A stretch of DNA of 35,661 nucleotides from Oscillatoria sp. SIO1A7 (GCA_010672965.1 JAAHFN010000067.1:1-35661); one strand, 5' to 3'; numbered from the stretch's first letter, positions 17,482 through 27,270 are shown. A program made the numbers and translations. The notes: generated by a model from the letters alone, not told the origin.

Positions 17482-19059
17482 TTATAGCTGACTCGATCGC
17501 TCTGAATTTTGTTTCAGAGAATACGAGGCAACAGATTCTGTTGGAGTCAGAGAAGACTGGAAAATCTGGGTCCGCTCAATGGAATCGTTAGCTAGGGTGA
17601 AAAGCGGATTAGAAAGAATTCCGGCAAGGGAAGTGGCGATCGTCGTCAGTACCAAGCCCACCTGCAAAGATCTCATCCCGGGTAAATTCCAGCGGATTTC
17701 TGGATAATTTTTCACCGATTCAGACATTTCGTGGGGTTCTTTCACCACCATCATCTTGACGACGCGGATGTAGTAATAAATACTGACCACACTCGTTAGC
17801 AAGCCAATCAAGACCAAACCATAGAGTCCTGCTTGCCAGCCAGCCCAGAACAGATAGAGCTTGCCGAAAAATCCGGCCAAGGGGGGAATGCCGCCGAGAG
17901 AGAGCAAGCAGATAGTCAGCGCCAAAGTCAGCAAGGGGTCTTTCTGATAAAGTCCGGCGTACTCGCTAATCTCGTCGGTGCCGGTTCTAAGGGAGAACAG
18001 AATCAGGCAAGTGAATGCCCCCAAGTTCATAAAGAGATAAATCAGCAGGTAAAAAACGGTGCTGGCGAAACCGGCCTCGGTTCCTGCAACCAAGCCAATC
18101 ATCACGAAACCAGCTTGACCGATAGAGGAATAAGCGAGCATTCTTTTCAAGCTGGTTTGGGCAAGAGCCACGGCATTACCCAAGATCATGCTGAGAATGG
18201 CCAGAACTGTGAAGACTAAATGCCATTGTTCCACGACCGGGGGGAAGACACTAACCAAAAGGCGAATAGCCAGGGCAAAGCCCGCCGCTTTGGAGCCGAC
18301 GGAAAGAAAAGCCACGACCGGGGTGGGGCTGCCTTCATAAACATCTGGAGTCCATTGGTGGAAGGGAACCGCCGAGATTTTAAAGGATACGCCTGCCAGA
18401 ACAAAGACCAGAGCCATGATTAGCGCAATAGAAGGAGTGCCAGTGGCGTTATTGGCAACACCTGCAGCAATGGCGCTCAATTGAGTTTCTCCACCGGAGA
18501 GCCCGTAGAGCAACGACAGGCCGTAGAGGAAAACTGCCGAAGCCGCCGCGCCAATTAGGAGATATTTGAGAGCTGCCTCATTGGAGCGGGGATCCCGCTT
18601 CATATATCCCGTCATCAGATAAGAGGATATACTCAGGGTTTCCAGAGAGACAAAAATCATCACCAACTCGTCAGCTCCGCAGAGGAACATGGCTCCAATG
18701 GTTGCTACGAGCAGAATCATTATGAATTCTGCCACCGCAGTACCGGCTTGGTCCAGGTAGCGAACGGACATTAGAATCGTGACGATCGCCGACAAAGCAA
18801 TGATGCCGCGAAAAACAACGCTGAGGGCGTCGCCGTTAAAACCACCGAGAAATGCTTCCGGGTTGGAACTGTCCCATCGATAATAGAGGGCGACGACAGA
18901 GGCTCCTAGGCCGGCGATCGCTATTAATGGAGTCGAGCGCCAGGACTCTCGTCCCACAATTAGGTCCCAGATTAAAACAGCAACGAGGGTGATAATTACT
19001 ATTCCCTCTGGCAAGATAGCACCAGCATTCAGCGCCGCTGCAAGATTCGCAAAATCCAT
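17482..19059 (-). CDS. ndhB: NAD(P)H-quinone oxidoreductase subunit 2 (NdhB)
   Basis: NdhB is a proton-pumping, antiporter-like membrane subunit of the cyanobacterial NDH-1 complex, which serves respiration, cyclic electron flow and CO2 uptake in thylakoids. The 525-residue product is almost wholly hydrophobic, with about 14 membrane helices. It shows typical segments such as [26 protein letters not shown] with the conserved Glu, [20 protein letters not shown] with Lys/His, and [20 protein letters not shown]. The length is usual for cyanobacterial NdhB, which is monocistronic, as here. The start is the ATG at 19059. A strong terminator follows at 17408-17436. It is divergent from topA, with a 464-base spacer that seems to hold a small RNA. 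Confidence 0.97.
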   Translation of the reverse strand: MDFANLAAALNAGAILPEGIVIITLVAVLIWDLIVGRESWRSTPLIAIAGLGASVVALYYRWDSSNPEAFLGGFNGDALSVVFRGIIALSAIVTILMSVRYLDQAGTAVAEFIMILLVATIGAMFLCGADELVMIFVSLETLSISSYLMTGYMKRDPRSNEAALKYLLIGAAASAVFLYGLSLLYGLSGGETQLSAIAAGVANNATGTPSIALIMALVFVLAGVSFKISAVPFHQWTPDVYEGSPTPVVAFLSVGSKAAGFALAIRLLVSVFPPVVEQWHLVFTVLAILSMILGNAVALAQTSLKRMLAYSSIGQAGFVMIGLVAGTEAGFASTVFYLLIYLFMNLGAFTCLILFSLRTGTDEISEYAGLYQKDPLLTLALTICLLSLGGIPPLAGFFGKLYLFWAGWQAGLYGLVLIGLLTSVVSIYYYIRVVKMMVVKEPHEMSESVKNYPEIRWNLPGMRSLQVGLVLTTIATSLAGILSNPLFTLANDSIERTQIFQSSLTPTESVASYSLKQNSERSSQL

Positions 19060-19306
19060 AGGGTTGAGGTAAGTTGAACTTTAACTAGATATTTTTTAGC
19101 GTCCCCTTATGGTGACTCCAACTGTTAAAAATACTTTACATTCCATTGTACCCCGCAATCTGCCAGGGTTTTAACTCAAATCGGCCTTCAAATGCGGAGT
19201 CGGTCCACTAAGGGCGATCGCTCTTATAGAAGGTTTATACATATATAAGGAGATATAAGGAGAGAACAGATACCGCCCCTCTCCAAAAAAAATATAAATC
19301 GAGCGG
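19060..19306. other. ndhB upstream region
   Basis: AT-rich intergenic DNA that should contain the ndhB promoter. A tandem ATATAAGGAGATATAAGGAG lies at about 19244-19263. I could not assign a definite -35/-10 pair. Confidence 0.4.
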
Positions 19307-19445
19307 ACGGGTAAGGCGGGCTTCGTGTTGTAAAAAGAGGCTAAAGGCTCCAGAAGAGTCCTTCAGCCTCAACGATTAGCGGCACCTAGGGAGCTGGGGT
19401 TGGCCCAAACACCCCTTCCAGAAGTACCCCTTACCCGTTGCGGTA
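19307..19445 (-). ncRNA. Candidate small RNA between ndhB and topA
   Basis: On the minus strand there is an excellent intrinsic terminator. GAGGCTGAAGG and CTC pair with GAGCCTTTAGCCTC (19370-19337) around a small loop, followed by TTTTT (19336-19332). No minus-strand gene lies upstream of it, because topA runs the other way. Upstream of the terminator are the further hairpins CTTC-TG-GAAG and GGGGTGTT...AACCCC (about 19399-19424). An additional exact 10-base pairing, ACGGGTAAGG (19307-19316) with CCTTACCCGT (19429-19438), encloses the whole segment. The 5' end is not defined, and I recognise no published family. Confidence 0.55.
19332..19370 (-). terminator. Intrinsic terminator of the candidate small RNA
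   Basis: A stem of about 14 base pairs with one bulge, followed by five T on the minus strand. It is not preceded by any coding sequence on that strand. Confidence 0.75.
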
Positions 19446-19523
19446 GTCTGAAGTGTTGTAGTGAACTCATACTTCAACGCTCGATTTTTTTCGCTCGCCA
19501 TCGTTCGCGGAAATAAAAAGCCC

Positions 19524-22283
19524 ATGTCAACCCTCGTAATTGTAGAATCTCCCACTAAAGCCCGCACAATTCGCAATTACCTACCTGCCGGCTATCGCGT
19601 GGAAGCATCGATGGGGCATATCCGTGACCTACCCCAGTCAGCTAGCGAAATTCCCGAAAAAGTCAAAAGCGAACCCTGGGCAGGACTGGGGGTGAATGTT
19701 GAAGGGGACTTTGAACCCCTATACGTCATCCCCAAGGATAAGAAAAAAGTGGTCAAGACCCTAAAAGAGGCCCTAGAAGATGCAGAAGAGGTAATTTTAG
19801 CCACAGATGAAGACCGAGAAGGGGAAAGCATTAGCTGGCATCTGCTGGCAGTGCTAAAACCCAAGGTGCCCTTCAAGCGAATGGTGTTTCACGAAATTAC
19901 CTCAGAAGCAATCCAAAAAGCCCTGCAAAATTGCCGGGACATAGACGAGCAACTGGTGCGCGCCCAAGAAACGCGGCGCATACTAGACAGGCTTTTTGGC
20001 TATACCCTCTCGCCCCTGTTGTGGAAAAAAATAGCTTCTGGATTGTCGGCCGGTCGGGTACAATCGGTGGCCGTGCGCCTTCTGGTGCAGCGGGAGCGCG
20101 ATCGCCGTGCATTTGTCAAAGCATCCTACTCGGACCTAAAAGCCACCCTCTCGGCCTCAGCCCCCAAGACTGGAACCGAAAGCCCCAGTCTTAACCCAGA
20201 CACTTTCGAGGCCAAGTTAGTAGCCCTCAACGGTTCCAGACTAGCCACCGGAAATGACTTCGACCAAGGAGGCAATCTAATAGCCACTCGCTCTTGCATT
20301 GTCCTAGGGCAAGAAGAGGCGATCGCATTACAAGAGCAACTGACCGGCTCGGTTTGGACCGTCAGCAAAATTGAGGAAAGACCGACTAAGCGCAAACCAG
20401 CACCGCCCTTTACAACTTCCACCCTGCAGCAGGAATCCAACCGCAAACTGGGACTATCGGCGCGGGATACGATGCGCGTTGCCCAAAGCCTGTACGAAAA
20501 CGGTTTTATCACCTATATGCGAACCGATTCGGTGCATCTATCGGAACAGGCCATAACCGCTGCTCGCAGTTGCGTGGAAGAACTTTACGGCCGGGAATAC
20601 CTCAGCCCGCAGCCCCGCCAATACAGCACCAAAAGCAAAAATGCCCAAGAAGCTCACGAAGCGATTCGTCCTGCGGGCAGTAAATTCCGCAAACCCGAAG
20701 AAACGGGATTGGCAAATGTTGACCTGCGGCTATACGACTTGATTTGGAAGCGGACTGTCGCCTGCCAAATGGCTGATGCCCGCCAGACTTTCGTAACTCT
20801 AGAGCTGCAAGTATCCGAAGCAGTTTTCCGCGCTAGCGGCAAGCGGATTGACTTTCCCGGTTTCCTGCGCGCTTATGTAGAAGGCTCCGACGATCCCAAC
20901 GCAGCTTTGGAAAACCAAGAGGTGATTTTGCCATCTCTGGCTGTGGGAGACAATCCCGAGTGCAACAACCTGGAGGCGTTGTATCACGAAACCCAGCCAC
21001 CGGCTCGCTATACGGAAGCTTCTCTGGTAAAGACTCTCGAAAGCGAAGGAATTGGCCGTCCCAGTACCTACGCCAGCGTCATCGGCACCATAGTCGATCG
21101 CGGCTATGCCCAACACAAAGGCAATGCTTTGGCTCCCACCTTCACTGCCTTTGCAGTAAACAATCTGCTGGAAAAACATTTTCCCGACTTAGTAGATACG
21201 ACCTTTACCGCTCGCATGGAGCAAACTCTCGATGAAATTTCTCTAGGCAGTGCGGACTGGTTGCCCTATTTGCGGGAATTTTATAAAGGGGATAAGGGTC
21301 TCGATACCCAAGTCAAGCAGCAAGAAACAGAAATCGACCCCCAAAGCGCCCGCACCATCGAGTTAGAAAATCTGGATGCCAAAATTCGCATCGGTCGCTA
21401 TGGTCCTTATGTCGAAGCCGAAAATGGCAGCGAGACTGTCACCGCCTCGATTCCCAAAGACCTGACGCCGGCGGATGTCAGTTCTGAGGAGATTGAGATC
21501 TTCCTGAAACAAAAAACCGCTGGGCCAGAAAAAATAGGCGATCATCCAGAAACCGAAGAGCCAATCTATCTTTGCGTTGGTCAGTACGGCCCGTATGTCC
21601 AGCTCGGCGATGCCAGCGAGGAGAAGAAGAAAAAACCCAAACGGGCTTCTCTGCCGAAAGGGATAACTACTGACAGCATTAACCTGGAAACTGCGGTGGG
21701 TTTGTTGTCCCTGCCCCGACTTTTGGGCACGCACCCAGAAACGGAATGCAAAGTTAAGGCGGGATTGGGGCGGTTTGGTCCTTATGTGGTTCACGATCGC
21801 GGCAAGGAAGGAAAAGATTATCGCTCTCTCAAAGCAGAGGATGATATCTTGACGATTTCTCTGGAACGCGCCTTAGAGTTACTAGCCCAGCCGAAGAGGA
21901 GTCGCGGCAAAGGCGGCACCTCTTCCCGCAAACCCCTGCGAGAATTGGGCAAGCATCCCGATAACGAAGAGGCAGTTAATATTTACGACGGCCGCTATGG
22001 ACCCTATATCAAGCACGGCAAGACTAATGTTTCTCTGCCCGAAGGCAAATCTGTGGAGGAATTGACCCTCGCTGAGGCTCTGGATTTGTTAGCTGCTAAG
22101 GCTGCTACCAGCAAGGGCTCTCGGAAATCTACTAAGTCTGGGAGTTCTAGCTCTAAGAAGAAAACAAAGAGCAGCTCGAAAACTACCAAAAACAAAAAAA
22201 AGGAAGCTAACAGCGATTCGGATAACCCTGCTGCCAGCACTGGAGAATTGGAAGCTAGTCAAGAGAAATCTATGACTAGCTAG
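19524..22283 (+). CDS. topA: DNA topoisomerase I (type IA)
   Basis: TopA relaxes negative supercoils by cutting one strand through a 5'-phosphotyrosine. The start is the ATG at 19524 ([14 protein letters not shown]), since the TOPRIM domain begins immediately there; a longer frame to 19461 adds 21 unlikely residues. Residues TDEDREGE (94-101) are the TOPRIM metal site and [10 protein letters not shown] (327-336) holds the catalytic Tyr331. There are no Cys4 zinc fingers. Instead there are four C-terminal GxYGPY-type repeats: [30 protein letters not shown] and [11 protein letters not shown] Ser/Lys-rich tail follows that could bind DNA non-specifically. The total is 919 residues. It is divergent from ndhB, and its leader overlaps the candidate small RNA's promoter side. 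Confidence 0.97.
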   Translation: MSTLVIVESPTKARTIRNYLPAGYRVEASMGHIRDLPQSASEIPEKVKSEPWAGLGVNVEGDFEPLYVIPKDKKKVVKTLKEALEDAEEVILATDEDREGESISWHLLAVLKPKVPFKRMVFHEITSEAIQKALQNCRDIDEQLVRAQETRRILDRLFGYTLSPLLWKKIASGLSAGRVQSVAVRLLVQRERDRRAFVKASYSDLKATLSASAPKTGTESPSLNPDTFEAKLVALNGSRLATGNDFDQGGNLIATRSCIVLGQEEAIALQEQLTGSVWTVSKIEERPTKRKPAPPFTTSTLQQESNRKLGLSARDTMRVAQSLYENGFITYMRTDSVHLSEQAITAARSCVEELYGREYLSPQPRQYSTKSKNAQEAHEAIRPAGSKFRKPEETGLANVDLRLYDLIWKRTVACQMADARQTFVTLELQVSEAVFRASGKRIDFPGFLRAYVEGSDDPNAALENQEVILPSLAVGDNPECNNLEALYHETQPPARYTEASLVKTLESEGIGRPSTYASVIGTIVDRGYAQHKGNALAPTFTAFAVNNLLEKHFPDLVDTTFTARMEQTLDEISLGSADWLPYLREFYKGDKGLDTQVKQQETEIDPQSARTIELENLDAKIRIGRYGPYVEAENGSETVTASIPKDLTPADVSSEEIEIFLKQKTAGPEKIGDHPETEEPIYLCVGQYGPYVQLGDASEEKKKKPKRASLPKGITTDSINLETAVGLLSLPRLLGTHPETECKVKAGLGRFGPYVVHDRGKEGKDYRSLKAEDDILTISLERALELLAQPKRSRGKGGTSSRKPLRELGKHPDNEEAVNIYDGRYGPYIKHGKTNVSLPEGKSVEELTLAEALDLLAAKAATSKGSRKSTKSGSSSSKKKTKSSSKTTKNKKKEANSDSDNPAASTGELEASQEKSMTS

Positions 22284-22654
22284 TAAGGGAATTGGGAATT
22301 GGGGCATGGGGCATGGGGCATGGGGCATCGGGCATCGGGCCCCTAAGCCCCGGAGGGCGGGCTACGCCTACGACAGGCTCAGGATAAAATTGGGCATTGG
22401 GGACAAGGGAACCTTCGGGGCAGGGGAGCAGGGGAGCAGGGTAGCAGGGAGCAGCAAATTTCCCCTTGTCCCCCGGTCTCCTGGTCTCCCGATCCCCATT
22501 TCTGCCTCGCCCCCTTCCCCTCTGCCTCTCCCCTCTGCCCCCTGCCCCCTGCCCCCTTGCCTCTTCCAATGCCCAATGCCCAATTCCCAATGCCCAATTC
22601 CCAATTCTAATATACAAAGATAATCGTAAAGAATTGTAACTAGGCGAGATTGCT
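22284..22654. repeat. GGGGCATGGGGCAT, CCCCTGCCCC and CCCAATTCCCAATGCCC repeats
   Basis: Low-complexity DNA between topA and the HLIP gene: GGGCATC/GGGCATG units (22303-22340), GGGGAGCAGGG units (about 22420-22445), a CCCCTCTGCC pyrimidine tract (22500-22560), and CCCAATGCCCAATTCC units (22568-22606). Open frames crossing it are repeat translations, not genes. Confidence 0.75.
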
Positions 22655-22825
22655 ATGACTAAAATCGAACCCACCACTACCCCGAAGCTTCAAGAGCAAA
22701 AATTTGGCTTCAACCAATACGCCGAGCGCTTGAATGGTCGAGCCGCTATGATAGGCTTTGTTCTGGCTCTGGCGATTGAATACCTCAGCGGTCAAGGGCT
22801 CATGTCTTGGCTGGGCCTCAACTAG
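22655..22825 (+). CDS. High-light-inducible protein (HLIP/Scp family)
   Basis: This 56-residue single-helix thylakoid protein is of the LHC-like HLIP family, which binds chlorophyll and carotenoid and protects photosystem II and chlorophyll synthesis under stress. After a short polar N-terminus comes FGFNQYAERLNGRAAMIGF (17-35). This contains the chlorophyll-binding E-x-x-N-x-R-x-A-M-x-G motif (Glu24, Asn27, Arg29, Met32, Gly34), and the hydrophobic helix continues VLALAIEYLSG. GGCGAG lies about nine bases upstream of the ATG. The stop at 22825 is directly followed by a GGGTGTGG microsatellite. The paralogue within the Hli family cannot be decided. Confidence 0.95.
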   Translation: MTKIEPTTTPKLQEQKFGFNQYAERLNGRAAMIGFVLALAIEYLSGQGLMSWLGLN

Positions 22826-22857
22826 GGTGTGGGGTGTGGGGTGTGGGGTGTGGGGAA
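22823..22857. repeat. GGGTGTGG microsatellite
   Basis: Four GGTGTGGG units begin at the HLIP stop codon. Confidence 0.8.
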
Positions 22858-23142
22858 ATTTCTCGCAGCTATTTTCCCGAACGCGCCCCGCGTCTCCGTA
22901 AGGAGAATGTTACCAAGTTTCGGGTTTTCAGCGAGACGATACCCTTTAGTCGTCAAAACGAGGAAAAAGCCCGATCGCAAGCACCCTAGCCCCGAGCTAT
23001 CTTTTAAGCAGACGCCAAAGAGCGATCGCTCCTAGAGCTGACCCTGCCCGTTGGTAGGTTTTTGCCTAAAGAAACCTCAATGGAAGCGATCGAGTCTAGA
23101 GATTTGGTTTGTCTGAAAATAAAATTGGCAAAATAGCGGCCA
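22858..23142. other. Intergenic region without a recognisable gene
   Basis: No gene can be supported. It holds several HIP1-type GATCGC sites and a weak inverted repeat, AGGTTTTTGCC...GAAACCT (about 23056-23078). I see nothing else. Confidence 0.5.
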
Positions 23143-23285
23143 ATATATCGCGTTTCTCAAATTAGTAATTGAAATCCCGTAGGGGCGACAGCATCCCTTC
23201 GACCATCTCTTAGCTCCGAACGACAACCCCCATACTCTCGTTGCTTCGCCCTAGACAACCTCACATCAAGCGCCAGAACCTCTAT
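23143..23285 (+). repeat. Decayed family-1 miniature element
   Basis: It begins TATATCGCGTTTCTCAAATT and carries GTAGGGGCGACAGCATCCC, but the right half is degenerate (GTTGCTTCGCCC, CACATCAAGCGCCAGAACC). It is an old copy compared with 7643 or 8867. Confidence 0.65.
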
Positions 23286-23409
23286 AAACAGCAAAATTGC
23301 TTGTACGGTTTTCCGTAAAGATAGTAGGGGCATGACCGATCGCGACCCAAAGTCTTTGCGGGATTCAAACTCTTAAGATTAAAGTTAAATAGGAAGTCAA
23401 ATAACTGCG

Positions 23410-23700
23410 ATGAACCTTGCCTGGTTGAGATCGATTAAGTCAGCATACCGTCAAGAACCCCTCACTAGCTTTGCGATCGCCGTGGGAGCGGTGGATGCGC
23501 TCATTGGTGGAGTAAATGACAGCGGCTCTTTATTTAGCTTCGGACTCCTGACAGTTGGTTCCGCCATAGCCGTGCGGTGGTTCCTTATCCAGCGATCGCG
23601 TCCCAGTATTCCAGAAAAAGTTGCCGAGCATTATCTGCCCCCCAGTTCCTCTCGCCCTCAAATGCCCTTACTGATTCCTGCAAAAAAGCATCGGCGATAG
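23410..23700 (+). CDS. Conserved small cyanobacterial protein with membrane segment
   Basis: A 96-residue protein of unknown function. The N-terminus MNLAWLRSIKSAYRQEPLTS is followed by two moderately hydrophobic stretches, FAIAVGAVDALIGGV (about 21-35) and LFSFGLLTVGSAIAVRWFLI (about 41-60). A basic, proline-rich, probably cytoplasmic tail follows (SRPQMPLLIPAKKHRR). I recognise the general pattern as a conserved hypothetical in cyanobacteria, but no role is known. It stands alone, with a decayed family-1 element upstream and CCCAATG repeats downstream. Confidence 0.65.
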   Translation: MNLAWLRSIKSAYRQEPLTSFAIAVGAVDALIGGVNDSGSLFSFGLLTVGSAIAVRWFLIQRSRPSIPEKVAEHYLPPSSSRPQMPLLIPAKKHRR

Positions 23701-24089
23701 AATGGGGAATGGGGCATTGGGCATTGGGCATTGGGCATTGGAGGTAATTTTGAATTTTGAGTTCTAAGTTTGAGTGTTTTTGTGCTTCAAGTCCTCCAAG
23801 TCCTCCAAGTCTTCTTATTCCGATAAGCACGGGCACATTGGGTAATTTAGGCCGAGAATAGAGAGCGCAAAAATAGCACAAAGTTTCCCTATTTCCCCCC
23901 ATAGAGCCAACACCCAATGCCCAATGCCCAAGGAAGCAGTCAGCGGTCAGCGGTCAGCGGTCAGCAGGAGGCGGTCATGCTAAAAGCTAAAAGCTTATTG
24001 CTGAAAGCTTTTTTGCCCAATGCCCAACGCCCAATGCCCAATGCCCAACGCCCAATGCCCAATGCCCAATGCCCAATGCCCAATGCCCA
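23701..24089. repeat. CCCAATGCCCAACG and GGTCAGCGGTCAGC repeats
   Basis: GGGCATTGGGCATTG units (23712-23741), GCGGTCAGCGGTCAGC units (about 23938-23965) and CCCAATGCCCAACGCCC units (24014-24098). The last of these runs into the MerR start codon. Together they form low-complexity spacer without genes. Confidence 0.8.
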
Positions 24090-24533
24090 ATGCCCAACGA
24101 TCAATTAAAAATAGGTAAAGTTGCGGCTCGGAGCGGTTTGTCAGTGAAGACTGTCCGCTATTACGAGGAAATTGGCCTGCTGGTTCCGACGGTCAAACGC
24201 TCTGAGTCCGGCTATCGCCTGTTTGATGAAAGGGTGCTGGGTCGTCTGGCGTTTATTAAGCGAGCTAGCTCTCTCGGATTGAGCTTGAGCGAGATAAAAG
24301 AAATCCTGGAAATTCGCGATCGCGGTGAGTTGCCCTGTGGCGAAGTAAAGCAACTGCTGCTGGGGAAGGTTGAGGCGATAGAAGAACAAATAAAAGCTCT
24401 ATCGATTTTGCGATCGGAGTTGGTCGGGCTGCTGTCTGGCTGGCAAGAACGACCTAGTAGCGATAGGATCGCCCGCACGATTTGTCCCAACATAGAATCC
24501 AATGTTGAATCAACCATAAATCATATAAAATAG
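24090..24533 (+). CDS. MerR family regulator, probably metal-responsive
   Basis: A 147-residue MerR-type activator. The N-terminal winged helix reads [20 protein letters not shown] and continues with [21 protein letters not shown] dimerisation coiled coil follows ([22 protein letters not shown]). Two cysteines, in LPCGEV (about 84) and TICPNIE (near 130), occupy positions used for metal binding in CueR/ZntR-like members, so a metal signal is plausible. The start is placed at the last ATG of a CCCAATGCCC array (24090). Earlier in-frame ATGs would add only repeat-coded residues, and no ribosome binding site is visible. No metal transporter lies alongside. Confidence 0.85.
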   Translation: MPNDQLKIGKVAARSGLSVKTVRYYEEIGLLVPTVKRSESGYRLFDERVLGRLAFIKRASSLGLSLSEIKEILEIRDRGELPCGEVKQLLLGKVEAIEEQIKALSILRSELVGLLSGWQERPSSDRIARTICPNIESNVESTINHIK

Positions 24534-24547
24534 GAAATCCTATGAAG

Positions 24548-24692
24548 CTGAATCGGGAGCATTTCAATTTCGTGTCTAGCCGCCTAAAGCCTATAGGCGT
24601 AAGCCCCGCCTCCCAGGCGGCTGGCGCGGCTACACAAACTCTCGCCCTCCGGGCTGTCCCGTTACAAAAGTGAAATGCTCCCGCTGAATCAG
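24548..24692. repeat. Family-4 inverted-repeat element
   Basis: GAATCGGGAGCATTTCAATT at the left is mirrored by GTGAAATGCTCCCGCTGAATC at the right, about 145 bases. The interior has GGCGTAAGCCCCGCC and GGCGCGGCTACACAA, as in the copy at 16108-16231. Confidence 0.75.
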
Positions 24693-24698
24693 AGAATA

Positions 24699-24731
24699 AG
24701 AAACCCGGGTTTTCCAAAAACCCGGGTTTCT
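24699..24731. repeat. AGAAACCCGGGTTT hairpin
   Basis: A perfect 14-bp stem with a five-base loop, seven bases after the family-4 element and 41 bases before the WD40 gene. It could terminate the MerR transcript weakly, but it has no T-run. Confidence 0.75.
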
Positions 24732-24771
24732 GGCTCCGGTTTTTGAGAATACAAAAAAAACGACAATACCG

Positions 24772-25953
24772 ATGAAGCTAACCCCGCGCATTAATTTGAC
24801 CCAACTCAAGAGCTGGTTTCCAGTCTGGAGATTTCCGCATAGGGCATTTCCGCTCTGGGGAAGTTGCACTGCAGCGATTATTTGCTTATGCGCTTCCGCT
24901 CCTCTTAGCGAAGCCGAAAGCGCGATCGCCTCTGAAACTAGCAGCAATAATCTACAAGAAACAGGCGATCGCTACGGGGCGGTTATACCTTCATCGATTC
25001 CCGAGCGAAAATTGACAACTCCATCCTGGCAAAATCCGCAACTGCTAGAGACCTTAGAAGGTCATACGGGTACTGTCTCCTCTTTAGCCTTTAGTCCCGA
25101 TGGCAAAATTCTCGCCAGTGGGGGAGGTAGATTAGACACCAAGATACATCTCTGGAATCTGGAAAAACGCGAACGGATTGGCACTTTGATCGGACATCAA
25201 GGTGCAGTTTTGACAATCATATTTTCTCCCGATGGGAAAACTCAAATCGGCGGTGGCGAGGATGGCTTGGTCAATATTTGGGATATCGAATCTGAAGAGT
25301 TAATCCATACTTTCGCCGCCCATTCGAGCCATATTATGTCTCTAGCGATCGCTCCAGATGGCAACACTCTGGTTAGTGCCGCCTTGGATGGGATGGTAGT
25401 CTGGAATCTGCCCAAGCTGCAATTAGTCGAGAGCCTGCTCCGCTTTCAACCAACTTATTCAGCGGCGATCGCCAGCAATGGCAGAATTTTGGCGACTGGC
25501 GGCAAAAACAAAGAGATTAAACTCTGGAACTTGAGCCCAAACTGCAACGGCAGCGCTAGTTGCTTGGCAGAAGATAGCAACCCGAGAGCAGTTCTGACGG
25601 GGCATGAGGGTCCGGTGAGCGCCTTGGCTTTTGCGGCCAATGGAGAAATTTTGGTAAGCGGCAGCCACGATCGCACTATCTCTCTCTGGAATCCCAGCAA
25701 CGGCGATCGCAAAATCCTCGGTCGTCATAGCAGCGAAGTCAAATCCCTGGCAGTTTCCCCCGATGGTTGGGCGATCGCCAGTGCCGGTCGGGATGGGATT
25801 AAACTTTGGGATATCAGAACGGGCCAACTCTTATCAGAAATTGTAGAAGGAGTAGAAGGCGATCGTGCCTTAGCTTTTAGCCCCGACGGGAAAATGCTCG
25901 TCACCGGCGGAGCCAATAATACGATTAAAATTTGGCAAAATGGACCGATTTAA
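24772..25953 (+). CDS. WD40 repeat protein with N-terminal export-like segment
   Basis: A 393-residue beta-propeller protein, probably a scaffold. A hydrophobic N-terminal stretch, WGSCTAAIICLCASAPLSEAE (about 29-49), looks like a signal peptide or lipobox-like anchor, suggesting periplasmic location. About seven WD units follow from residue 90: LEGHTGTVSSLAFSPDGK, LIGHQGAVLTIIFSPDGK, FAAHSSHIMSLAIAPDGN, a degenerate fourth, LTGHEGPVSALAFAANGE, LGRHSSEVKSLAVSPDGW, and a final ALAFSPDGK...NTIKIW that closes the ring. There is no kinase or peptidase domain. It is a single gene following a family-4 element and hairpin. Confidence 0.9.
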   Translation: MKLTPRINLTQLKSWFPVWRFPHRAFPLWGSCTAAIICLCASAPLSEAESAIASETSSNNLQETGDRYGAVIPSSIPERKLTTPSWQNPQLLETLEGHTGTVSSLAFSPDGKILASGGGRLDTKIHLWNLEKRERIGTLIGHQGAVLTIIFSPDGKTQIGGGEDGLVNIWDIESEELIHTFAAHSSHIMSLAIAPDGNTLVSAALDGMVVWNLPKLQLVESLLRFQPTYSAAIASNGRILATGGKNKEIKLWNLSPNCNGSASCLAEDSNPRAVLTGHEGPVSALAFAANGEILVSGSHDRTISLWNPSNGDRKILGRHSSEVKSLAVSPDGWAIASAGRDGIKLWDIRTGQLLSEIVEGVEGDRALAFSPDGKMLVTGGANNTIKIWQNGPI

Positions 25954-25956
25954 GGG

Positions 25957-26034
25957 AAGGGTGGGGAGTGTGGGAAGAGGGGGAAGGGTGGGAAGGGTGG
26001 GAAGAGGGGGAAGAGGGGGAAGAGGGGGGGCTCA
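25957..26034. repeat. GGGAAGAGGGGGAAGGGTG microsatellite
   Basis: A purine-only tandem tract immediately after the WD40 stop codon. Confidence 0.8.
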
Positions 26035-26053
26035 AGAGAGATTCAGAGCTTAG

Positions 26054-26081
26054 CCCCCCTTTTTAAGCTTTTTAAGGGGGG
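26054..26081. repeat. CCCCCCTTTTTAAG inverted repeat
   Basis: CCCCCCTTTTTAA and TTTTTAAGGGGGG form a stable fold-back, a common type of dispersed cyanobacterial repeat. It could terminate transcription after the WD40 gene, although no T-run follows. Confidence 0.7.
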
Positions 26082-26221
26082 GTTGGGGGGAGAGCTTCGC
26101 GCTCCCTGCGGTACGGGCGTTGGTATTGTTGAAGAAACCGGCTTTCTGGCCCCCAGTCTTATCTAGACTATAAAAGAATTGCTATAGTTGAATTCTTGTT
26201 GGCTTGAAAAGAGGTTCCTTG

Positions 26222-27160
26222 ATGTCGAATAGCGAGCAAAAGTACAGATTAGTGACCCGGAGCGATTTTGACGGTCTGGTCTGTGCGGTTCTTTTGAAAG
26301 ACTTGGATAAGATAGAGGATATTAAATTCGTTCATCCCAAGGACATGCAGGATGGCAAGATTGCTATAAGCGATCGCGACATTACGACTAATCTGCCTTA
26401 TGTAGAAGGAGTGCATCTAGCCTTCGACCATCACGCCAGCGAAATCGTCAGAAATCAAGAGATAAAAGACAACTATATTATCGACCCTAATGCTCCATCT
26501 GCTGCCCGAGTGGTATATGACTACTTTGGGGGCAAAGAGACATTTGCCAATATTTCCGAGGAAATGATGGCAGCGGTAGATAAATCCGATTCCGCTCAAT
26601 TTGAGATAGCGGATGTTTTGAATCCTCAAAATTGGGAGCTATTAAACTTTTTGATGGATGCCCGCACGGGTTTGGGGCGATTTCGTAACTTTAGAATCTC
26701 CAACTATCAACTAATGATGGAGTTGATAGATTACTGTAAAGAGCATAATATAGAAGAAATATTAGAATTACCCGACGTCAAAGAGCGCGTCGATCTGTAT
26801 TTCGAGCATTACCAGAGATTCAAAGATCAACTGCACGCCTGCTCGACAGCACATGACAACTTAGTTGTTTTAGACTTAAGGAATGAAGAAATCATTTACG
26901 CAGGTAACAGGTTTGCCATTTATGCCCTGTTCCCTCAGTGTAATATTTCTATTCACGTCCTCTGGGGTCTGAAAAAGCAAAATACAGTTTTTGCCGTTGG
27001 CAAGTCGATTTTCAACCGCAACTCGCAAACCAACATCGGCGAGCTGATGCTGGAATACGGCGGCGGCGGTCACCCTAATGCAGGCACCTGCCAAATCGAT
27101 AACGACAAAGCAGACGCAGTATTAAAAGAGCTGATCGCTCGCATCACTGCAGATGGATAA
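26222..27160 (+). CDS. DHH family phosphoesterase (exopolyphosphatase/nanoRNase-like)
   Basis: This 312-residue metal-dependent phosphoesterase is of the DHH-DHHA1 type, a group that includes exopolyphosphatases, nanoRNases and cyclic-dinucleotide hydrolases. The metal site motifs are TRSDFDGLVCA (12-22) and LAFDHHASE (67-75, containing DHH). The C-terminal DHHA1 domain ends with YGGGGHPNAGTC, the substrate-binding glycine-rich motif. The ATG at 26222 is chosen because AAAAGAGG lies about seven bases upstream, within the longer TTG-started frame. The substrate is not decidable from sequence. It is a single gene. Confidence 0.88.
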   Translation: MSNSEQKYRLVTRSDFDGLVCAVLLKDLDKIEDIKFVHPKDMQDGKIAISDRDITTNLPYVEGVHLAFDHHASEIVRNQEIKDNYIIDPNAPSAARVVYDYFGGKETFANISEEMMAAVDKSDSAQFEIADVLNPQNWELLNFLMDARTGLGRFRNFRISNYQLMMELIDYCKEHNIEEILELPDVKERVDLYFEHYQRFKDQLHACSTAHDNLVVLDLRNEEIIYAGNRFAIYALFPQCNISIHVLWGLKKQNTVFAVGKSIFNRNSQTNIGELMLEYGGGGHPNAGTCQIDNDKADAVLKELIARITADG

Positions 27161-27270
27161 TTGTGACTGTTATTAATTGTTGAGTTTTAAGTCTTCAATC
27201 TTGGGTATCGAGTTTTAAATTAAAGATTGGAATCTCCCGTAGGACAGGCGTCCCGCCTGTCCCTGACTCT

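Noticed and set aside
19461-19523. N-terminal extension of topoisomerase I
   Set aside because: The TOPRIM domain starts right at the ATG at 19524, as in other family members, and the extra 21 residues have no counterpart.
22276-22677. Minus-strand ORF of 133 codons and overlapping ORFs
   Set aside because: They are composed of GGGCATTGG and GGGGCAGGG repeat translations and have no domain-like sequence.
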